A stretch of DNA of 64,000 nt from Porphyromonas macacae DSM 20710 = JCM 13914 (GCF_000379945.1 NZ_KB904136.1:52186-116185), one strand, 5' to 3'; shown: positions 46,595 through 56,440, counted from the stretch's first letter. Notes: a model not told the origin generated them from the sequence alone. Numbers and translations are program-made.

Positions 46595-47350
46595 ATGAGT
46601 AAAAATAAATTGGCAAAATTTGCCGAACTGGAAGGCATGTCTCATGTGCTTCAATATCCTTTTGCGCGTTTACGAAATGAGGAGTTCCCTTTTAAGGGTA
46701 GATGGCACGCAGATTTTTTCAAAAATAATAATCCCGTTGTTATCGAACTGGGCTGCGGTAAAGGCGAGTATACCGTAGGTTTGGCTCGCCGGAATACTGA
46801 TGTTAATTTTATCGGTATGGATGTCAAAGGTGCACGTATTTGGAGCGGTGCAAAGATTGTTTTGGAAGAGCAGCTCAAAAATGCAGCCTTTGTACGGGGG
46901 GAAATTGAAATGTTGGACCGTTTTTTCGCTCCCGGAGAAGTCAGTGAGATATGGATTACTTTTCCGGACCCTCAGATGAAGAAAGTTAATAAACGGCTTA
47001 CATCCACCCGGTTTATGGATATTTACCGCTCGGTGCTTTCTCCCGGAGGACTGATACATCTTAAGACAGACAGTGCTTTTTTATATACCTATACGAAAGC
47101 GATGATCGAATTGAACGGTTTGGCTGTGATGGCCGACACGGATGATTTGTATCATGGAGTTACGATGGAACATCTGAATGTTCCCGATATACGGACTTAT
47201 TACGAGAAACAATGGCTGGATCGCGGATTGACCATAAAGTATCTATGTTTTAAGCCGGGAGATAAATCGATACCATTAACGGAGCCGGATATAGAGATCG
47301 AATTCGACTCTTATAGAAGTTTCGGGCGTAATTATTCAACAACAAAATAA
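46595..47350 (+). CDS. trmB: tRNA (guanine-N7-)-methyltransferase
   Basis: The ATG at 46595 gives 251 residues. It methylates G46 of tRNA with SAM. VIELGCGKGEYTVGLA is the SAM-binding glycine-rich motif, and ITFPDPQMKK is the TrmB signature. An upstream in-frame ATG would overlap the previous gene and add a non-conserved extension, so it is not used. mrp begins 11 bases after the stop. Confidence 0.93.
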   Translation: MSKNKLAKFAELEGMSHVLQYPFARLRNEEFPFKGRWHADFFKNNNPVVIELGCGKGEYTVGLARRNTDVNFIGMDVKGARIWSGAKIVLEEQLKNAAFVRGEIEMLDRFFAPGEVSEIWITFPDPQMKKVNKRLTSTRFMDIYRSVLSPGGLIHLKTDSAFLYTYTKAMIELNGLAVMADTDDLYHGVTMEHLNVPDIRTYYEKQWLDRGLTIKYLCFKPGDKSIPLTEPDIEIEFDSYRSFGRNYSTTK

Positions 47351-47361
47351 AACAGATAAAA

Positions 47362-48474
47362 ATGACATTATATCCTCAACTTATTATCGATGCATTAAAG
47401 AAAGTTCGCTATCCCGGTTCCGGTGAAGATCTGGTTACCGCCGAGATGGTTGAAGACAACATAAGAATTGATGGAAATAAAGTGAGCTTTTCGCTTATCT
47501 TTCATAAACCGAACGACCCGTTCGCAAAATCGGTAATCAAAGCTGCAGAAACGGCTGTTCTTACCTATGTGGGACCCGAAGTGGAGATAAAGGGAAATAT
47601 AACGGCTGTTTATCCGGAAGTTCAAGAAGTCAAACAAACACCTATCCTGCCTAATGTGAAAAATACCATTGCCGTTTTTTCAGGAAAAGGCGGTGTAGGC
47701 AAAAGCACGGTTTCTGCCAATCTTGCGGTGGCTTTGGCAAAAGCAGGTTATAAAGTAGGTTTATTGGATGCAGATATTTTTGGTCCCTCTATGCCCAAAA
47801 TGTTTGGCTGCGAAGATGCTCGCCCCGTATTGGAGAGTGTGGACGGAAAAGAACTGATTGCTCCTGAAGTAGTGGCAGAAGGTATTAAATTGCTCTCTAT
47901 CGGATTTTTCGTAGATCCGAAAAATGCTATTTTATGGCGAGGCTCTATGGCCAGCAATGCTTTGGGGCAACTGATCCGGGAAGGTAATTGGGGAGAATTG
48001 GATTACTTTATTTTGGATATGCCTCCCGGTACAAGCGACATTCATTTGACACTGGTGCAGACATTGGGGCTTACCGGGGCTGTTGTGGTAACGACCCCTC
48101 AGCAGGTTGCACTGGCTGATGCTCTGAAGGGTATCAATATGTTTCTGGATGAGAAAATTAAAGTGCCGGTTTTGGGACTTATTGAGAATATGGCTTGGTT
48201 TACACCGGCCGAGTTACTGGAGAATAAATATTATATCTTCGGTAAGGAGGGAGGTAAACGTTTGGCTGAAGAATTGGAAATACCTTTGCTCGGACAGATA
48301 CCGATTGTACAAAGCATCTGTGAAAGTGGCGATGCCGGCAAGCCTGTGGCTATGAATGAAAACAGTATTACGGGTATGGCTTTTGCCCATTTGGCTCAAA
48401 GAGTTGTGGAGGAAGTTGAAAAAAGAAACCGTAATATAGCACCTACTGAGAAAGTCGAGGTCACAAAAAGGTAG
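47362..48474 (+). CDS. Mrp/NBP35-family iron-sulfur cluster carrier ATPase
   Basis: The 370-residue protein has an N-terminal DUF59 (MIP18) domain (about 5-90) and a P-loop ATPase domain with the deviant Walker A SGKGGVGKST near residue 110. The Walker B region is ILDMPPGTSD. Family members carry iron-sulfur clusters to apoproteins. In this copy the usual CxxC near residue 275 is replaced by ENMAWFTPAELLENKYYIFG, which has no cysteine, so a bridged cluster cannot be held in the standard way. Confidence 0.88.
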   Translation: MTLYPQLIIDALKKVRYPGSGEDLVTAEMVEDNIRIDGNKVSFSLIFHKPNDPFAKSVIKAAETAVLTYVGPEVEIKGNITAVYPEVQEVKQTPILPNVKNTIAVFSGKGGVGKSTVSANLAVALAKAGYKVGLLDADIFGPSMPKMFGCEDARPVLESVDGKELIAPEVVAEGIKLLSIGFFVDPKNAILWRGSMASNALGQLIREGNWGELDYFILDMPPGTSDIHLTLVQTLGLTGAVVVTTPQQVALADALKGINMFLDEKIKVPVLGLIENMAWFTPAELLENKYYIFGKEGGKRLAEELEIPLLGQIPIVQSICESGDAGKPVAMNENSITGMAFAHLAQRVVEEVEKRNRNIAPTEKVEVTKR

Positions 48475-48501
48475 ATAATCGTATCTTTATAGATAATAAT
48501 T

Positions 48502-48889
48502 AGCAGCAGACCGGTCTGTCGCATCGTTACGATGAGGAACGTCCGGGCAACATAGAGTATCACACTTCCTAACGGGAAGCTATCTGTGAGGGTAGATTGC
48601 ACGTAACAGAAAAGAACCGCCGTATAAAACGCTGTATATGCCTTGTGCATAAGGAGTGGAGGTAAGGGTGAAAAGGTAAGGTAAGAGCTTACCGGATGCT
48701 TCGGTGACGAGGCATGCCGTACGAATTGTGAGTTGTAAGATCATGTACACCGGCGCTTGAGGGTTACTCGTCCGATGTCGGGGGGTAGATCGCTGGAGCC
48801 ACCGGGCGACCGATGGCCAAGATAAATGACAGACACCTGAGGGCTCGTGAGCCGTCAGGCACAGAACCCGGCTTACAGGTCTGCTGCTT
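48502..48889 (+). ncRNA. rnpB: RNase P RNA, class A
   Basis: Helix P1 is AGCAGCAGACC (48502) against GGTCTGCTGCT at the 3' end (48878-48888). Conserved cores are present: GAGGAACGTCCGGGC, GGTAAGAGCTTACC-type P12/P10 surroundings, AGATAAATGACA, and ACAGAACCCGGCTTACAG. This is the catalytic RNA that matures tRNA 5' ends. A TATCTTTA box (48482-48489) lies upstream. P1 followed by CCTTTTTT probably terminates the transcript. It occupies the gap between mrp and yihY. Confidence 0.96.
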
Positions 48890-48912
48890 CCTTTTTTAAT
48901 TTATTCCTGTGT

Positions 48913-50280
48913 ATGAGTCAAAAGAGGCATAGAATAAAAAAAAGTATCCGCAGGATGCGAATAAGAATTTTTCGTTGGATAAAATTCGTTTCCATCGATA
49001 TGTGGCGGATGACGGATGAGGATCTTAATAAAAGTCAGGGTTTCTTTTTTAATGCTCTCAAGGCTTTGATTATGACCGGCAAATCGTATGTTAACGAAAA
49101 TTTGGGACGTGAAGCTTCTGCTCTGACTTATAGCACGGTTTTATCCATTGTGCCGTTGTTGGCTGTTATTGTAGGTATTGCAAAAGGCTTTGGACTACAG
49201 GAAATTATTTATCGTGCTTTATTGGAATATCTGCCGAGTCACCAGCATGAGTTGGAAATGGCTTTTCAGTCGGTCGAAAATTATTTTGCTCAAATCAAGG
49301 GAGGCCTTTTTCTGGGATTAGGTCTTATTATTTTACTTTACACGGTTATAAACCTGATAGCAGTTGTAGAAGAGACTTTCAATAAAATCTGGCAAGCTCA
49401 GAAAAGAAGAACATGGGGAAGTAAAATCGTTAATTATCTGGCCTTTATGATCCTGCTTCCGTTACTTATCATAGTGTCGAGCGGTCTTACCATTATGATG
49501 GGAACATTTAATAATACATTCTTTTCAGATTATATTTTTATCCAACCTTTTCTAAACAATCTGTTGAATTTGGCCCCGTATGTTATGGTTATAATCGGAT
49601 TTACCGTGATGTATATGGTTTTGCCTTTCGTCAGAGTAAGATTTTTGCCGGCCTTGATCTCGGGTACTTTGTCGGGTATTGCTTTTCAGATATTCCAGTT
49701 TCTCTATATAAACGGGGTGATGTGGATTTCAAAATACAATGCAATCTACGGGAGCTTTGCCGTGTTTCCCTTATTGCTGCTTTGGATCAATCTTTCGTGG
49801 ACGATTACTTTGTTTGGGGCACAGTTGTGTTTTTCCATACAGAACATAGATAACTTCGCTTTTGAGAAAGAAACAAAAAATATTTCCAGAAGATATTTTG
49901 ATTTCATTCTTATTGTGATGATGTCCAGTATCGTAAAACGTTTTGTTAATGGCGGAGAACGATCTCTTTCCCGTGCAGATAAACTGGCTAACGAATGCTG
50001 CATACCCATCAAGCTGGCCAATAAAGCCATTCATGTTTTGCTTAAGGTTGGAGCCATCATTCAGGTTAATTATGGGGAGAATGAAGAGAGGTATTATCTA
50101 CCGGCTTTGGATTCGAGCAAACTGACTGTGGGGGCACTGCTTACAATGGTTGATAAGAGCGGCACTGAAGATTTTCTTGTAGATAAAACTGTTAGCTTTA
50201 AGCCCCATTGGGAAGCGATGAAGGCTAGTCGGTTGAGCCTGGAAAATATGGATACGAATCTATTGCTGAGCGAATTATAG
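48913..50280 (+). CDS. YihY/BrkB-family membrane protein
   Basis: The ATG at 48913 gives 455 residues. A longer frame starting GTG at 48847 would lie inside the RNase P RNA, so it is rejected. A basic N-terminus is followed by about six membrane helices (from SALTYSTVLSIVPLLAVIVG near residue 90 to TLFGAQLCFSIQ near 305), the YihY virulence-factor-BrkB pattern. The C-terminal 140 residues look like a winged-helix-type soluble domain. The family was once called RNase BN, but that activity is assigned elsewhere; its function is not established. Confidence 0.85.
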   Translation: MSQKRHRIKKSIRRMRIRIFRWIKFVSIDMWRMTDEDLNKSQGFFFNALKALIMTGKSYVNENLGREASALTYSTVLSIVPLLAVIVGIAKGFGLQEIIYRALLEYLPSHQHELEMAFQSVENYFAQIKGGLFLGLGLIILLYTVINLIAVVEETFNKIWQAQKRRTWGSKIVNYLAFMILLPLLIIVSSGLTIMMGTFNNTFFSDYIFIQPFLNNLLNLAPYVMVIIGFTVMYMVLPFVRVRFLPALISGTLSGIAFQIFQFLYINGVMWISKYNAIYGSFAVFPLLLLWINLSWTITLFGAQLCFSIQNIDNFAFEKETKNISRRYFDFILIVMMSSIVKRFVNGGERSLSRADKLANECCIPIKLANKAIHVLLKVGAIIQVNYGENEERYYLPALDSSKLTVGALLTMVDKSGTEDFLVDKTVSFKPHWEAMKASRLSLENMDTNLLLSEL

Positions 50281-50336
50281 GCTACTGATGTTGGATAATT
50301 TTTTACATTTGAATAAACTCTCAATATTTTGATTTT

Positions 50337-50891
50337 ATGATATACCGTTTTGTACTTTTAAGTGAAGAAGATGACTTTTTTAAGCGCGAAATACATATAA
50401 ATTCGGATGCCTCGTTTTTGGATTTTCATCATGCTATTGTGGAAAGTGTAAATTACGACAAGAGCGAATTGTCTACTTTCTATTTGTGCGATGAAGAATG
50501 GAACAGGAAGTTGGAGATATCGCTATTTGAAAGAGAAACCGGTTCCGATGAAGATTGCTATACGATGGATAAAACCCGTTTGGAAGATTTGCTCGAGGAG
50601 GAGCAACAGCAGCTGTTTTATGTATTCGATATGCTTGCGGAGCGAGGCTTTTTCATCGTATTGGCAGAAATGATTCCGGGGAAATCGCTGAAGAAACCTG
50701 TGATGACCTTATCCGAAGGGGATGCGCCCGAACAAACATCGATACCGGCAATTGAAGAGTTTACACCGGCTGCTGCCAGGGCCGGTGATGAATTCGGAGA
50801 GGATTTTATGGACGAAGAGGTCGATGTGGACGATTTGGATGCCGAGGGGTATAGCTCATTGGATGAAACCGGCCTCAACGACTTATACTGA
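50337..50891 (+). CDS. pRiA4b ORF-3-like (TnpR-passenger-like) protein
   Basis: The 184-residue protein resembles the IS1096-passenger/pRiA4b ORF3 family: YRFVLLSEEDDFFKREIHI, then SFLDFHHAIVESVNY and FYLCDEEWNRKLEI. The C-terminal 60 residues are very acidic. Despite the family name there is no transposon here; Bacteroidales chromosomes usually carry it just upstream of miaA, as here (23-base gap). Function is unknown. Confidence 0.82.
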   Translation: MIYRFVLLSEEDDFFKREIHINSDASFLDFHHAIVESVNYDKSELSTFYLCDEEWNRKLEISLFERETGSDEDCYTMDKTRLEDLLEEEQQQLFYVFDMLAERGFFIVLAEMIPGKSLKKPVMTLSEGDAPEQTSIPAIEEFTPAAARAGDEFGEDFMDEEVDVDDLDAEGYSSLDETGLNDLY

Positions 50892-50914
50892 GAAAAGCAA
50901 TTTATTTTAGTTCA

Positions 50915-51832
50915 TTGGAAAAGAAACCTTTATTGGTCGTTCTGATTGGCCCCACGGGAGTGGGGAAGTCGGATTTGGCGATTGCTTTGGCCAGACATTA
51001 TAATATTGATGTTATTTCGGCAGATTCGAGACAGGTATATAAGGAGATACCGATTGGTACGGCAGCTCCTTCTTCAGAAGACTTGAATAGCTGCAAACAT
51101 TATTTCATCGGCACAAAGTCTATTACGGAGGCATATAGCGCCAGTCTTTATGAACAGGATGTTTTGAGTCTGTTGAACATCTTGTTTCGAGAACGCAATA
51201 TTGCCTTGGTTACGGGAGGTTCGATGATGTACGTGGATGCTTTATGCCATGGTATCGATGATATTCCGGATGTAAAGCCTGAAGTCAGGAAAGCGGTATA
51301 TACCCGTTGGGAACAGGAAGGTCTGGAGAATATATTGGAAGAGTTGAAAGACCTTGACCCGGTTTATTATAAGAATGTCGATAAGAAAAATTACAAAAGA
51401 GTACTGCACGGTTATGAAATCTGTTTGAGTACGGGCAGGCCGTTTAGCAGCTATCATACCAGGGCTAAAAAAGAGCGTCCGTTCGATATTCTTAAGATAG
51501 GCATTATATTGCCTCGTCCTTTGTTGTATGAGCGCATCAACCGGCGTGTTTGCAAGATGATCGAAGCCGGTCTGGAAAAAGAGGCTCGTGCTGTTTACGA
51601 GAATAGAAATCTGAATGCATTGAATACCGTCGGATACAAAGAAATGTTTGCTTATATGGATGGTGATATTTCTTTGACAGAAGCCATCAGGCAGATACAG
51701 AAAAACAGTCGTGTTTATGCTCGTAAACAGCTTACGTGGTGGAAAAGGCAGGGTGATATTCATTGGTTTGATCCGACAGAAAAAGAGGCTATAATCGATC
51801 TTATCGACAGTAGAATAGCAGAAAAACCTTAA
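50915..51832 (+). CDS. miaA: tRNA dimethylallyltransferase MiaA, TTG start
   Basis: The 305-residue enzyme adds a dimethylallyl group to A37 of tRNAs that read codons starting with U. Walker A GPTGVGKS (residues 12-19), DSRQVYKEIPIGTA near 39 and the C-terminal AYKEMF-like GYKEMFAYM and KQLTWW(K) motifs identify it. The start is a TTG at 50915: the frame upstream is closed by TAG at 50909, and there is no ATG before the Walker motif. Confidence 0.95.
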   Translation: MEKKPLLVVLIGPTGVGKSDLAIALARHYNIDVISADSRQVYKEIPIGTAAPSSEDLNSCKHYFIGTKSITEAYSASLYEQDVLSLLNILFRERNIALVTGGSMMYVDALCHGIDDIPDVKPEVRKAVYTRWEQEGLENILEELKDLDPVYYKNVDKKNYKRVLHGYEICLSTGRPFSSYHTRAKKERPFDILKIGIILPRPLLYERINRRVCKMIEAGLEKEARAVYENRNLNALNTVGYKEMFAYMDGDISLTEAIRQIQKNSRVYARKQLTWWKRQGDIHWFDPTEKEAIIDLIDSRIAEKP

Positions 51833-51839
51833 CAGAGTT

Positions 51840-51865
51840 TCACAATGAATCTCATAACATTGTGA
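51840..51865. other. Inverted repeat after miaA
   Basis: TCACAATG (51840-51847) and CATTGTGA (51858-51865) are perfect complements with a 10-base loop, 7 bases past miaA. No T-tract follows, so it is either a weak terminator or an operator upstream of the rpsF promoter. Confidence 0.4.
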
Positions 51866-51894
51866 TACCTTGACTGTTGTAAGTAATATATCTC

Positions 51895-51925
51895 TTTGAT
51901 ATTTTATTAGAAAGTTGTATCTTTG
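51895..51925 (+). promoter_or_regulatory. Strong Bacteroidetes promoter of rpsF-rpsR-rplI
   Basis: TTTG (51895-51898), 19 bases, TATCTTTG (51918-51925) is a textbook Bacteroidetes promoter. The leader to rpsF is about 25 bases. Confidence 0.85.
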
Positions 51926-51956
51926 CGGGCGTTATTCACATAATATTTAATTAACA

Positions 51957-52307
51957 ATGAACAATTACGAAACCGTTTTCATCTTAACTCCCGTTTTGTC
52001 TGAACCTCAGATGAAGGAAGCGGTAGAAAAGTTCACTGATTTATTGCGCAAAGAAGGTGCAGAAATCGTGAACGAAGAGAATTGGGGACTGAAGAAATTA
52101 GCTTACCCTATTGACAAAAAATCTACCGGTTTCTATCATTTTGTTGAGTTCAAAGCCGAACCTCAGACTATCGCACTGCTCGAAACGAACTATCGTCGCG
52201 ATGAGCGCGTAATCCGCTTCCTGACTTTCCGTCAAGATAAGTTTGCTGCCGAATATGCTGCAAAAAGAAGAGGTTTGAAACAACAGTCTAACAAAGAACA
52301 GAACTAA
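51957..52307 (+). CDS. rpsF: 30S ribosomal protein S6
   Basis: The 116-residue protein opens [20 protein letters not shown] and contains [14 protein letters not shown] and the [13 protein letters not shown] end, diagnostic for S6. It has the normal length and heads the rpsF-rpsR-rplI operon. rpsR starts 5 bases after its stop. Confidence 0.97.
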   Translation: MNNYETVFILTPVLSEPQMKEAVEKFTDLLRKEGAEIVNEENWGLKKLAYPIDKKSTGFYHFVEFKAEPQTIALLETNYRRDERVIRFLTFRQDKFAAEYAAKRRGLKQQSNKEQN

Positions 52308-52312
52308 CAACA

Positions 52313-52579
52313 ATGGCACAAAAATCAGAAATTCGCTACCTCACTCCGCTGTCGGTAGATAATAAGAAGAAAAAATACTGTCGCTTCAAGAAAGCCGGTA
52401 TTAAATACATTGATTACAAGGATCCTGAGTTTTTGAAGAAATTCTTGAACGAACAAGGTAAGATTTTGCCTCGTCGTATCACCGGTACTTCACTCAAGTT
52501 CCAACGTCGTGTTGCAAGAGCCGTTAAACGTGCCCGTCACCTGGCTTTGCTGCCCTACGTAACAGACAACATGAAATAA
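52313..52579 (+). CDS. rpsR: 30S ribosomal protein S18
   Basis: The 88-residue protein has the S18 signature [18 protein letters not shown] and [18 protein letters not shown], with a basic C-terminus ([18 protein letters not shown]). S18 binds S6 on the platform of the small subunit. The gene lies 5 bases after rpsF. Confidence 0.97.
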   Translation: MAQKSEIRYLTPLSVDNKKKKYCRFKKAGIKYIDYKDPEFLKKFLNEQGKILPRRITGTSLKFQRRVARAVKRARHLALLPYVTDNMK

Positions 52580-52601
52580 TTAAACCACGAGGAGACAGAA
52601 T

Positions 52602-53132
52602 ATGCAAGTTATTTTGAAAGAAGACATAATCAATCTTGGTTATAAAGACGATATCGTCACCGTCAAGAACGGCTATGGCCGTAACTTTCTAATCCCCCAA
52701 GGTAAAGCTATCGTTGCTACAGAATCGGCAAAAAAAGTATTGGCTGAGAACTTAAAACAGCGTGCTCACAAGATCGCGGAGATCAAAAGACAAGCTGAAG
52801 AAAAAGCTAAGAAGATGGAAGGCGTAAGCCTTGTTATTGAGGCTAAAACAAGTTCTTTGGGCACAATCTTCGGTTCTGTAACCAACATTCAGATTGCAGA
52901 AGAACTGGCTAAGAAAGGCTTTGAAGTTGATCGTAAGATCATCGTTTTGAAAAATGCCGTTAAAGAAGTTGGAGACTACGTGGCACAAATTCGTCTGCAC
53001 AAAGAAGTTTCTGTTGAAATTCCATTTAAGGTAATCTCTGAAAATGTAAAAGAGATTAATGCCAAGGATGAAGCAGAAAAATCTGCTGAAGCCGAAGAAG
53101 AGACTGCAAACAAAGAAGAAAGTGCAGAGTAA
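52602..53132 (+). CDS. rplI: 50S ribosomal protein L9
   Basis: The 176-residue protein has the L9 N-domain ([19 protein letters not shown], then [16 protein letters not shown]), the long connecting helix (about 45-75) and the C-domain. It ends in a low-complexity acidic tail of about 25 residues (Glu/Ala/Lys), longer than in E. coli L9. It is the last gene of the operon and is followed by a terminator. Confidence 0.96.
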   Translation: MQVILKEDIINLGYKDDIVTVKNGYGRNFLIPQGKAIVATESAKKVLAENLKQRAHKIAEIKRQAEEKAKKMEGVSLVIEAKTSSLGTIFGSVTNIQIAEELAKKGFEVDRKIIVLKNAVKEVGDYVAQIRLHKEVSVEIPFKVISENVKEINAKDEAEKSAEAEEETANKEESAE

Positions 53133-53173
53133 TCATCTTTAGAGAAGGTAAAAGATATTCTCTATATCATAAG

Positions 53174-53220
53174 AAACAGGCTATCCGAAAAGTGAGCAAC
53201 TTTAAGGATAGCCTGTTTTA
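53174..53220 (+). terminator. Intrinsic terminator after rplI
   Basis: AAACAGGCTATCC (53174-53186) pairs with GGATAGCCTGTTT (53206-53218), followed by TATTTTAT. The A-tract on the left also suits the converging dehydrogenase gene. Confidence 0.88.
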
Positions 53221-53262
53221 TTTTATCTATGGCTCGGGCAGGATTGTTTTATACAATCGATT

Positions 53263-54219
53263 TTACCGGAGAACGGTGTTGATCGGATTTCCCGAAAGAA
53301 AAGCAGTCAGGTTTTTGGCCGTATGGTCTGCAATTCGTCTGCATGCATTTTTTGTTGCCCATCCGACATGTGGGGTGAGGTAACAATTTCGAAGATTGAA
53401 TAGAGGATGTTCACAGCCGGGAGGTTCTTCCGATAATACGTCCAATCCTGCCGCTGCAATCCTGCCGTTTATCAGGGCCGTTTTTAGTGCCTCTTCGTCC
53501 ACCAGAGCTCCCCTCGCTGTATTGATGAGTATAGCTGTCGGCTTCATCGATTTTAATTTATCGGTATCCACTAATCCTTTTGTTTCCGCTGTAAGCGGGC
53601 AATGCAGGCTTACCACATCGGCAGAAGAGAATAACTCTTTCAGGCCGACCGATTTGCAATAGGCCGGTAGCTGTTTTTGAGGTTTGGAAGTATATACAAG
53701 GACGCTCATACCAAAACCATGTGCTATACGAGCCACAGCAGAACCGATGTTTCCGAAGCCTACGATACCGATGCTTTGTCCATAGACCTCGATATAATCC
53801 GCACGCCTCATATCCATCGGCTGTTCTTTTTGCCACAGACCTTTATGAATGAATTCATTGTATTTGTTTACCGACATGACAATGTTAAGAAGATGCGAGA
53901 AAACCATTTGGGCAACGGATTCCGAAGAATAAGCCGGAAGGTTTGTAACCACGATGCCGCGTTCGCGTGCCGCCTGTATATCTATCAGGTTGGTTCCGGT
54001 TGTCATGATTCCGATATACTTCAGTTCCGGTGACCGGTCCATGTCTTCTGCCTTTATCGGAGTCTTATTGGTCAAGACGATTTCTGCATCCGATATTCGT
54101 TCGTGAAGTTGTTCTGTAGAAGTGGTATCATAAATAACACATTCTCCAAGTGATTGTATTTCGCTCCAGTCGAGATCTCCGGGTTGTGCTGCAAATCCGT
54201 CTAAGATTACGATTTTCAT
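53263..54219 (-). CDS. D-isomer 2-hydroxyacid dehydrogenase (glycerate dehydrogenase-like)
   Basis: The 318-residue NAD-dependent enzyme has the Rossmann motif IGIVGFGNIGSAVARIA near residue 147. The catalytic trio is present: Arg in NTARGALVDEEAL, Glu in LDVLSEEPPG and His in LTPHVGWAT. NAD(P)-linked reduction of glycerate/hydroxypyruvate or a similar short 2-oxoacid is likely. The exact substrate is not certain; the family also includes phosphoglycerate and lactate dehydrogenases. It is a stand-alone gene on the minus strand. Confidence 0.9.
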   Translation of the reverse strand: MKIVILDGFAAQPGDLDWSEIQSLGECVIYDTTSTEQLHERISDAEIVLTNKTPIKAEDMDRSPELKYIGIMTTGTNLIDIQAARERGIVVTNLPAYSSESVAQMVFSHLLNIVMSVNKYNEFIHKGLWQKEQPMDMRRADYIEVYGQSIGIVGFGNIGSAVARIAHGFGMSVLVYTSKPQKQLPAYCKSVGLKELFSSADVVSLHCPLTAETKGLVDTDKLKSMKPTAILINTARGALVDEEALKTALINGRIAAAGLDVLSEEPPGCEHPLFNLRNCYLTPHVGWATKNACRRIADHTAKNLTAFLSGNPINTVLR

Positions 54220-54404
54220 ATACGATTGTTTTTCTGCTAAACAGCCGTATATAAATTAAAGTTTGATTTGCTGTTCAACAATCATTACCACAATCAAATA
54301 CTAAATCGATAAAAAAATCCGGTTGAAGGCCTATCTTTGCAGAGAAATGGAATCGTTGAAGTATATACGCTTTTTTGCCATTGGAGAAATACAATTGTTG
54401 ATTT

Positions 54405-55604
54405 ATGGATACAGTTAATCTATCCCCTGTGAAAAAAGGACTCGTCGGAGTCCAATTCTTATTCGTAGCTTTCGGTGCTACCGTACTGGTTCCCCTGTTG
54501 GTCGGCTTAGATCCTTCTACTGCTCTTTTTACCGCCGGAATAGGCACTCTGATTTTTCATTTGGTAACCAAAGGTCAAGTACCGATTTTCTTAGGCAGCA
54601 GCTTTGCTTTCATTGCTCCCATTATCAGTGCGACGGAGTTATATGGCTTGGCCGGCACATTATCCGGTATGGTCGGTGTTGCTTTGGTTTATTTTGCAAT
54701 CAGTTCACTGGTAAAATGGCGTGGGGTAAAGGTAGTCGACAAATTATTCCCTCCTGTCGTAATCGGCCCGGTTATTATCCTTATCGGTTTGTCTTTGGCC
54801 GGAACGGGGGTGAAAATGGCAGAGGAAAATTGGATCCTGGCAGCCATTTCTTTACTTACGGCGATACTCGTTACTATATGGGGAAGAGGACTGTGGAAGT
54901 TGATCCCTATTTTCTCCGGTATCGTTGTCGGTTATCTTGTTGCTATTCTTTTTTTCAAGATTGATTTGAGTGCAGTTCAATTGGCCGGCTGGATCGGTCT
55001 TCCGCAGTTCAGTTTCCCGAAATTTTCATGGGAACCCATCGTCTATATGATTCCTGTTGCTATTGCTCCGGTTATTGAGCATATAGGGGACGTTTATGTA
55101 GTCAATACCGTTGCCCAAAAAGATTTTGTCAAAGATCCGGGACTTCATCGCACTTTGTTGGGAGACGGGTTGGCTTGCCTCGTGGCCGGTTTTCTCGGAG
55201 GGCCCCCTGTAACAACTTATTCCGAAGTTACCGGTGCCATGTCATTGACTAAGGTCACCAACCCTCAGGTTATCCGCATAGCAGCTTTTACAGCGATTGT
55301 TTTTTCCGTTATCGGTAAAATAAGTGCTCTTTTGAAGTCCATTCCTCCTGCTGTTTTAGGCGGTATCATGCTGTTGCTTTTCGGCACGATTGCCAGTGCC
55401 GGCGTTTCCAGTATGATTCATAACCGTGTTAATCTCAATTCCACAAGAAATATTGTTATCGTTTCCCTTACGCTGACCTTCGGTATCGGCGGTGCTATTT
55501 TCAAATGGGGTAATTTTTCTCTGACCGGTATCGGATTGTCGGCTGTAATAGGAGTAGTGCTCAATCTGGTTCTACCGCTGGACTCGGATGAAAAGAAAGC
55601 TTAG
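54405..55604 (+). CDS. Uracil/xanthine permease (NCS2 family)
   Basis: The 399-residue membrane protein matches the UraA-type nucleobase:cation symporter family: GVQFLFVAFGATVLVPLLVG at residue 15, FLGSSFAFIAPI, AIAPVIEHIGDVYVV with its conserved Glu, and GGPPVTTYSEVTGAMSLTKV. About 12-14 membrane segments are expected. It imports uracil or a related base with protons. A TATCTTTG box (54332-54339) lies upstream. Confidence 0.93.
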   Translation: MDTVNLSPVKKGLVGVQFLFVAFGATVLVPLLVGLDPSTALFTAGIGTLIFHLVTKGQVPIFLGSSFAFIAPIISATELYGLAGTLSGMVGVALVYFAISSLVKWRGVKVVDKLFPPVVIGPVIILIGLSLAGTGVKMAEENWILAAISLLTAILVTIWGRGLWKLIPIFSGIVVGYLVAILFFKIDLSAVQLAGWIGLPQFSFPKFSWEPIVYMIPVAIAPVIEHIGDVYVVNTVAQKDFVKDPGLHRTLLGDGLACLVAGFLGGPPVTTYSEVTGAMSLTKVTNPQVIRIAAFTAIVFSVIGKISALLKSIPPAVLGGIMLLLFGTIASAGVSSMIHNRVNLNSTRNIVIVSLTLTFGIGGAIFKWGNFSLTGIGLSAVIGVVLNLVLPLDSDEKKA

Positions 55605-55693
55605 ATATTTTTATGGTATTGTATTATTTGTAAGTGGAAAATAGTGTCTTGACCATGAAATGAAAATGAAGTATAAATTTTGTTTTGAAATAA

Positions 55694-56440
55694 ATGAAAA
55701 GGATTCTTTTACTGTTGTTGGTTTTTGTTTTAGGAGGCAAACTATTTGCTCAAGATGATAATAAAATCGTTATTTCAGGGCAAGTTACGGATTTTGAAGG
55801 AAATCCCATTGACAGTTGCGCCGTCATATTGATGCAAAAAAATTTTAATCCGGCAAAAATGACTTTTTCTGACAAAACCGGACATTACAAACTCCAAGAG
55901 GTGGAAAAAGGGCGATATATTGCACTGCTTGCCATACGTCTGAATGAACATCCATTATCTAAACGGATGTTTGGTATTGAACCTCTTACCGCTGAAAATC
56001 TGCGTTTGGAATTTTGGGCATGGAACGTAGTTGCCGACAGAGATTTAACGATAAATCCCCGTTACGACCGATTGGAATTATACGGTTTTCGGGTTTTTGA
56101 AGTTATTGGAGGCTCTCCTTTTTTAATGGCCTATGTTCGTCCGATGAGTATGGGTAAATTTTTGGAAACCGGTGATATTGAAGATATTTCACCTCTTAAG
56201 GATGATATTCAGTTCCAATTATTTGCAGATAAAGAACCTTTGGCTGTTCGTTCCGTTCAAACAATCGAGGAATATACCGGCAAAAATGGAAAGTCGCAAA
56301 CGGCATTTATCATCCAATTCGATCGTCCGGTAAAAGTTACGGGCGACCGTTGCATATTCAGAATTGAAGCAACTCACAAGGCATTTGGAGGTGAAAAGGG
56401 TGAAAATTTATTTTTTCATGAATGGATAAATTATAAATAA
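55694..56440 (+). CDS. Exported carboxypeptidase-regulatory-like protein
   Basis: The 248-residue protein has a signal peptide (VFVLGGKLFA-Q) and one carboxypeptidase-regulatory-like beta-sandwich (about 27-100: VISGQVTDFEGNPIDSCAVI, then TFSDKTGHYKLQEV). The remaining 140 residues are not assignable. It is not followed by a receptor barrel, so it is not a truncated TonB receptor in any obvious way. Possibly a surface or periplasmic beta-protein of unknown role. Confidence 0.6.
   Translation: MKRILLLLLVFVLGGKLFAQDDNKIVISGQVTDFEGNPIDSCAVILMQKNFNPAKMTFSDKTGHYKLQEVEKGRYIALLAIRLNEHPLSKRMFGIEPLTAENLRLEFWAWNVVADRDLTINPRYDRLELYGFRVFEVIGGSPFLMAYVRPMSMGKFLETGDIEDISPLKDDIQFQLFADKEPLAVRSVQTIEEYTGKNGKSQTAFIIQFDRPVKVTGDRCIFRIEATHKAFGGEKGENLFFHEWINYK

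Noticed and set aside
48847..48912. Upstream extension of the YihY-like protein
   Set aside because: It begins with GTG inside the RNase P RNA and adds residues not expected in the family.
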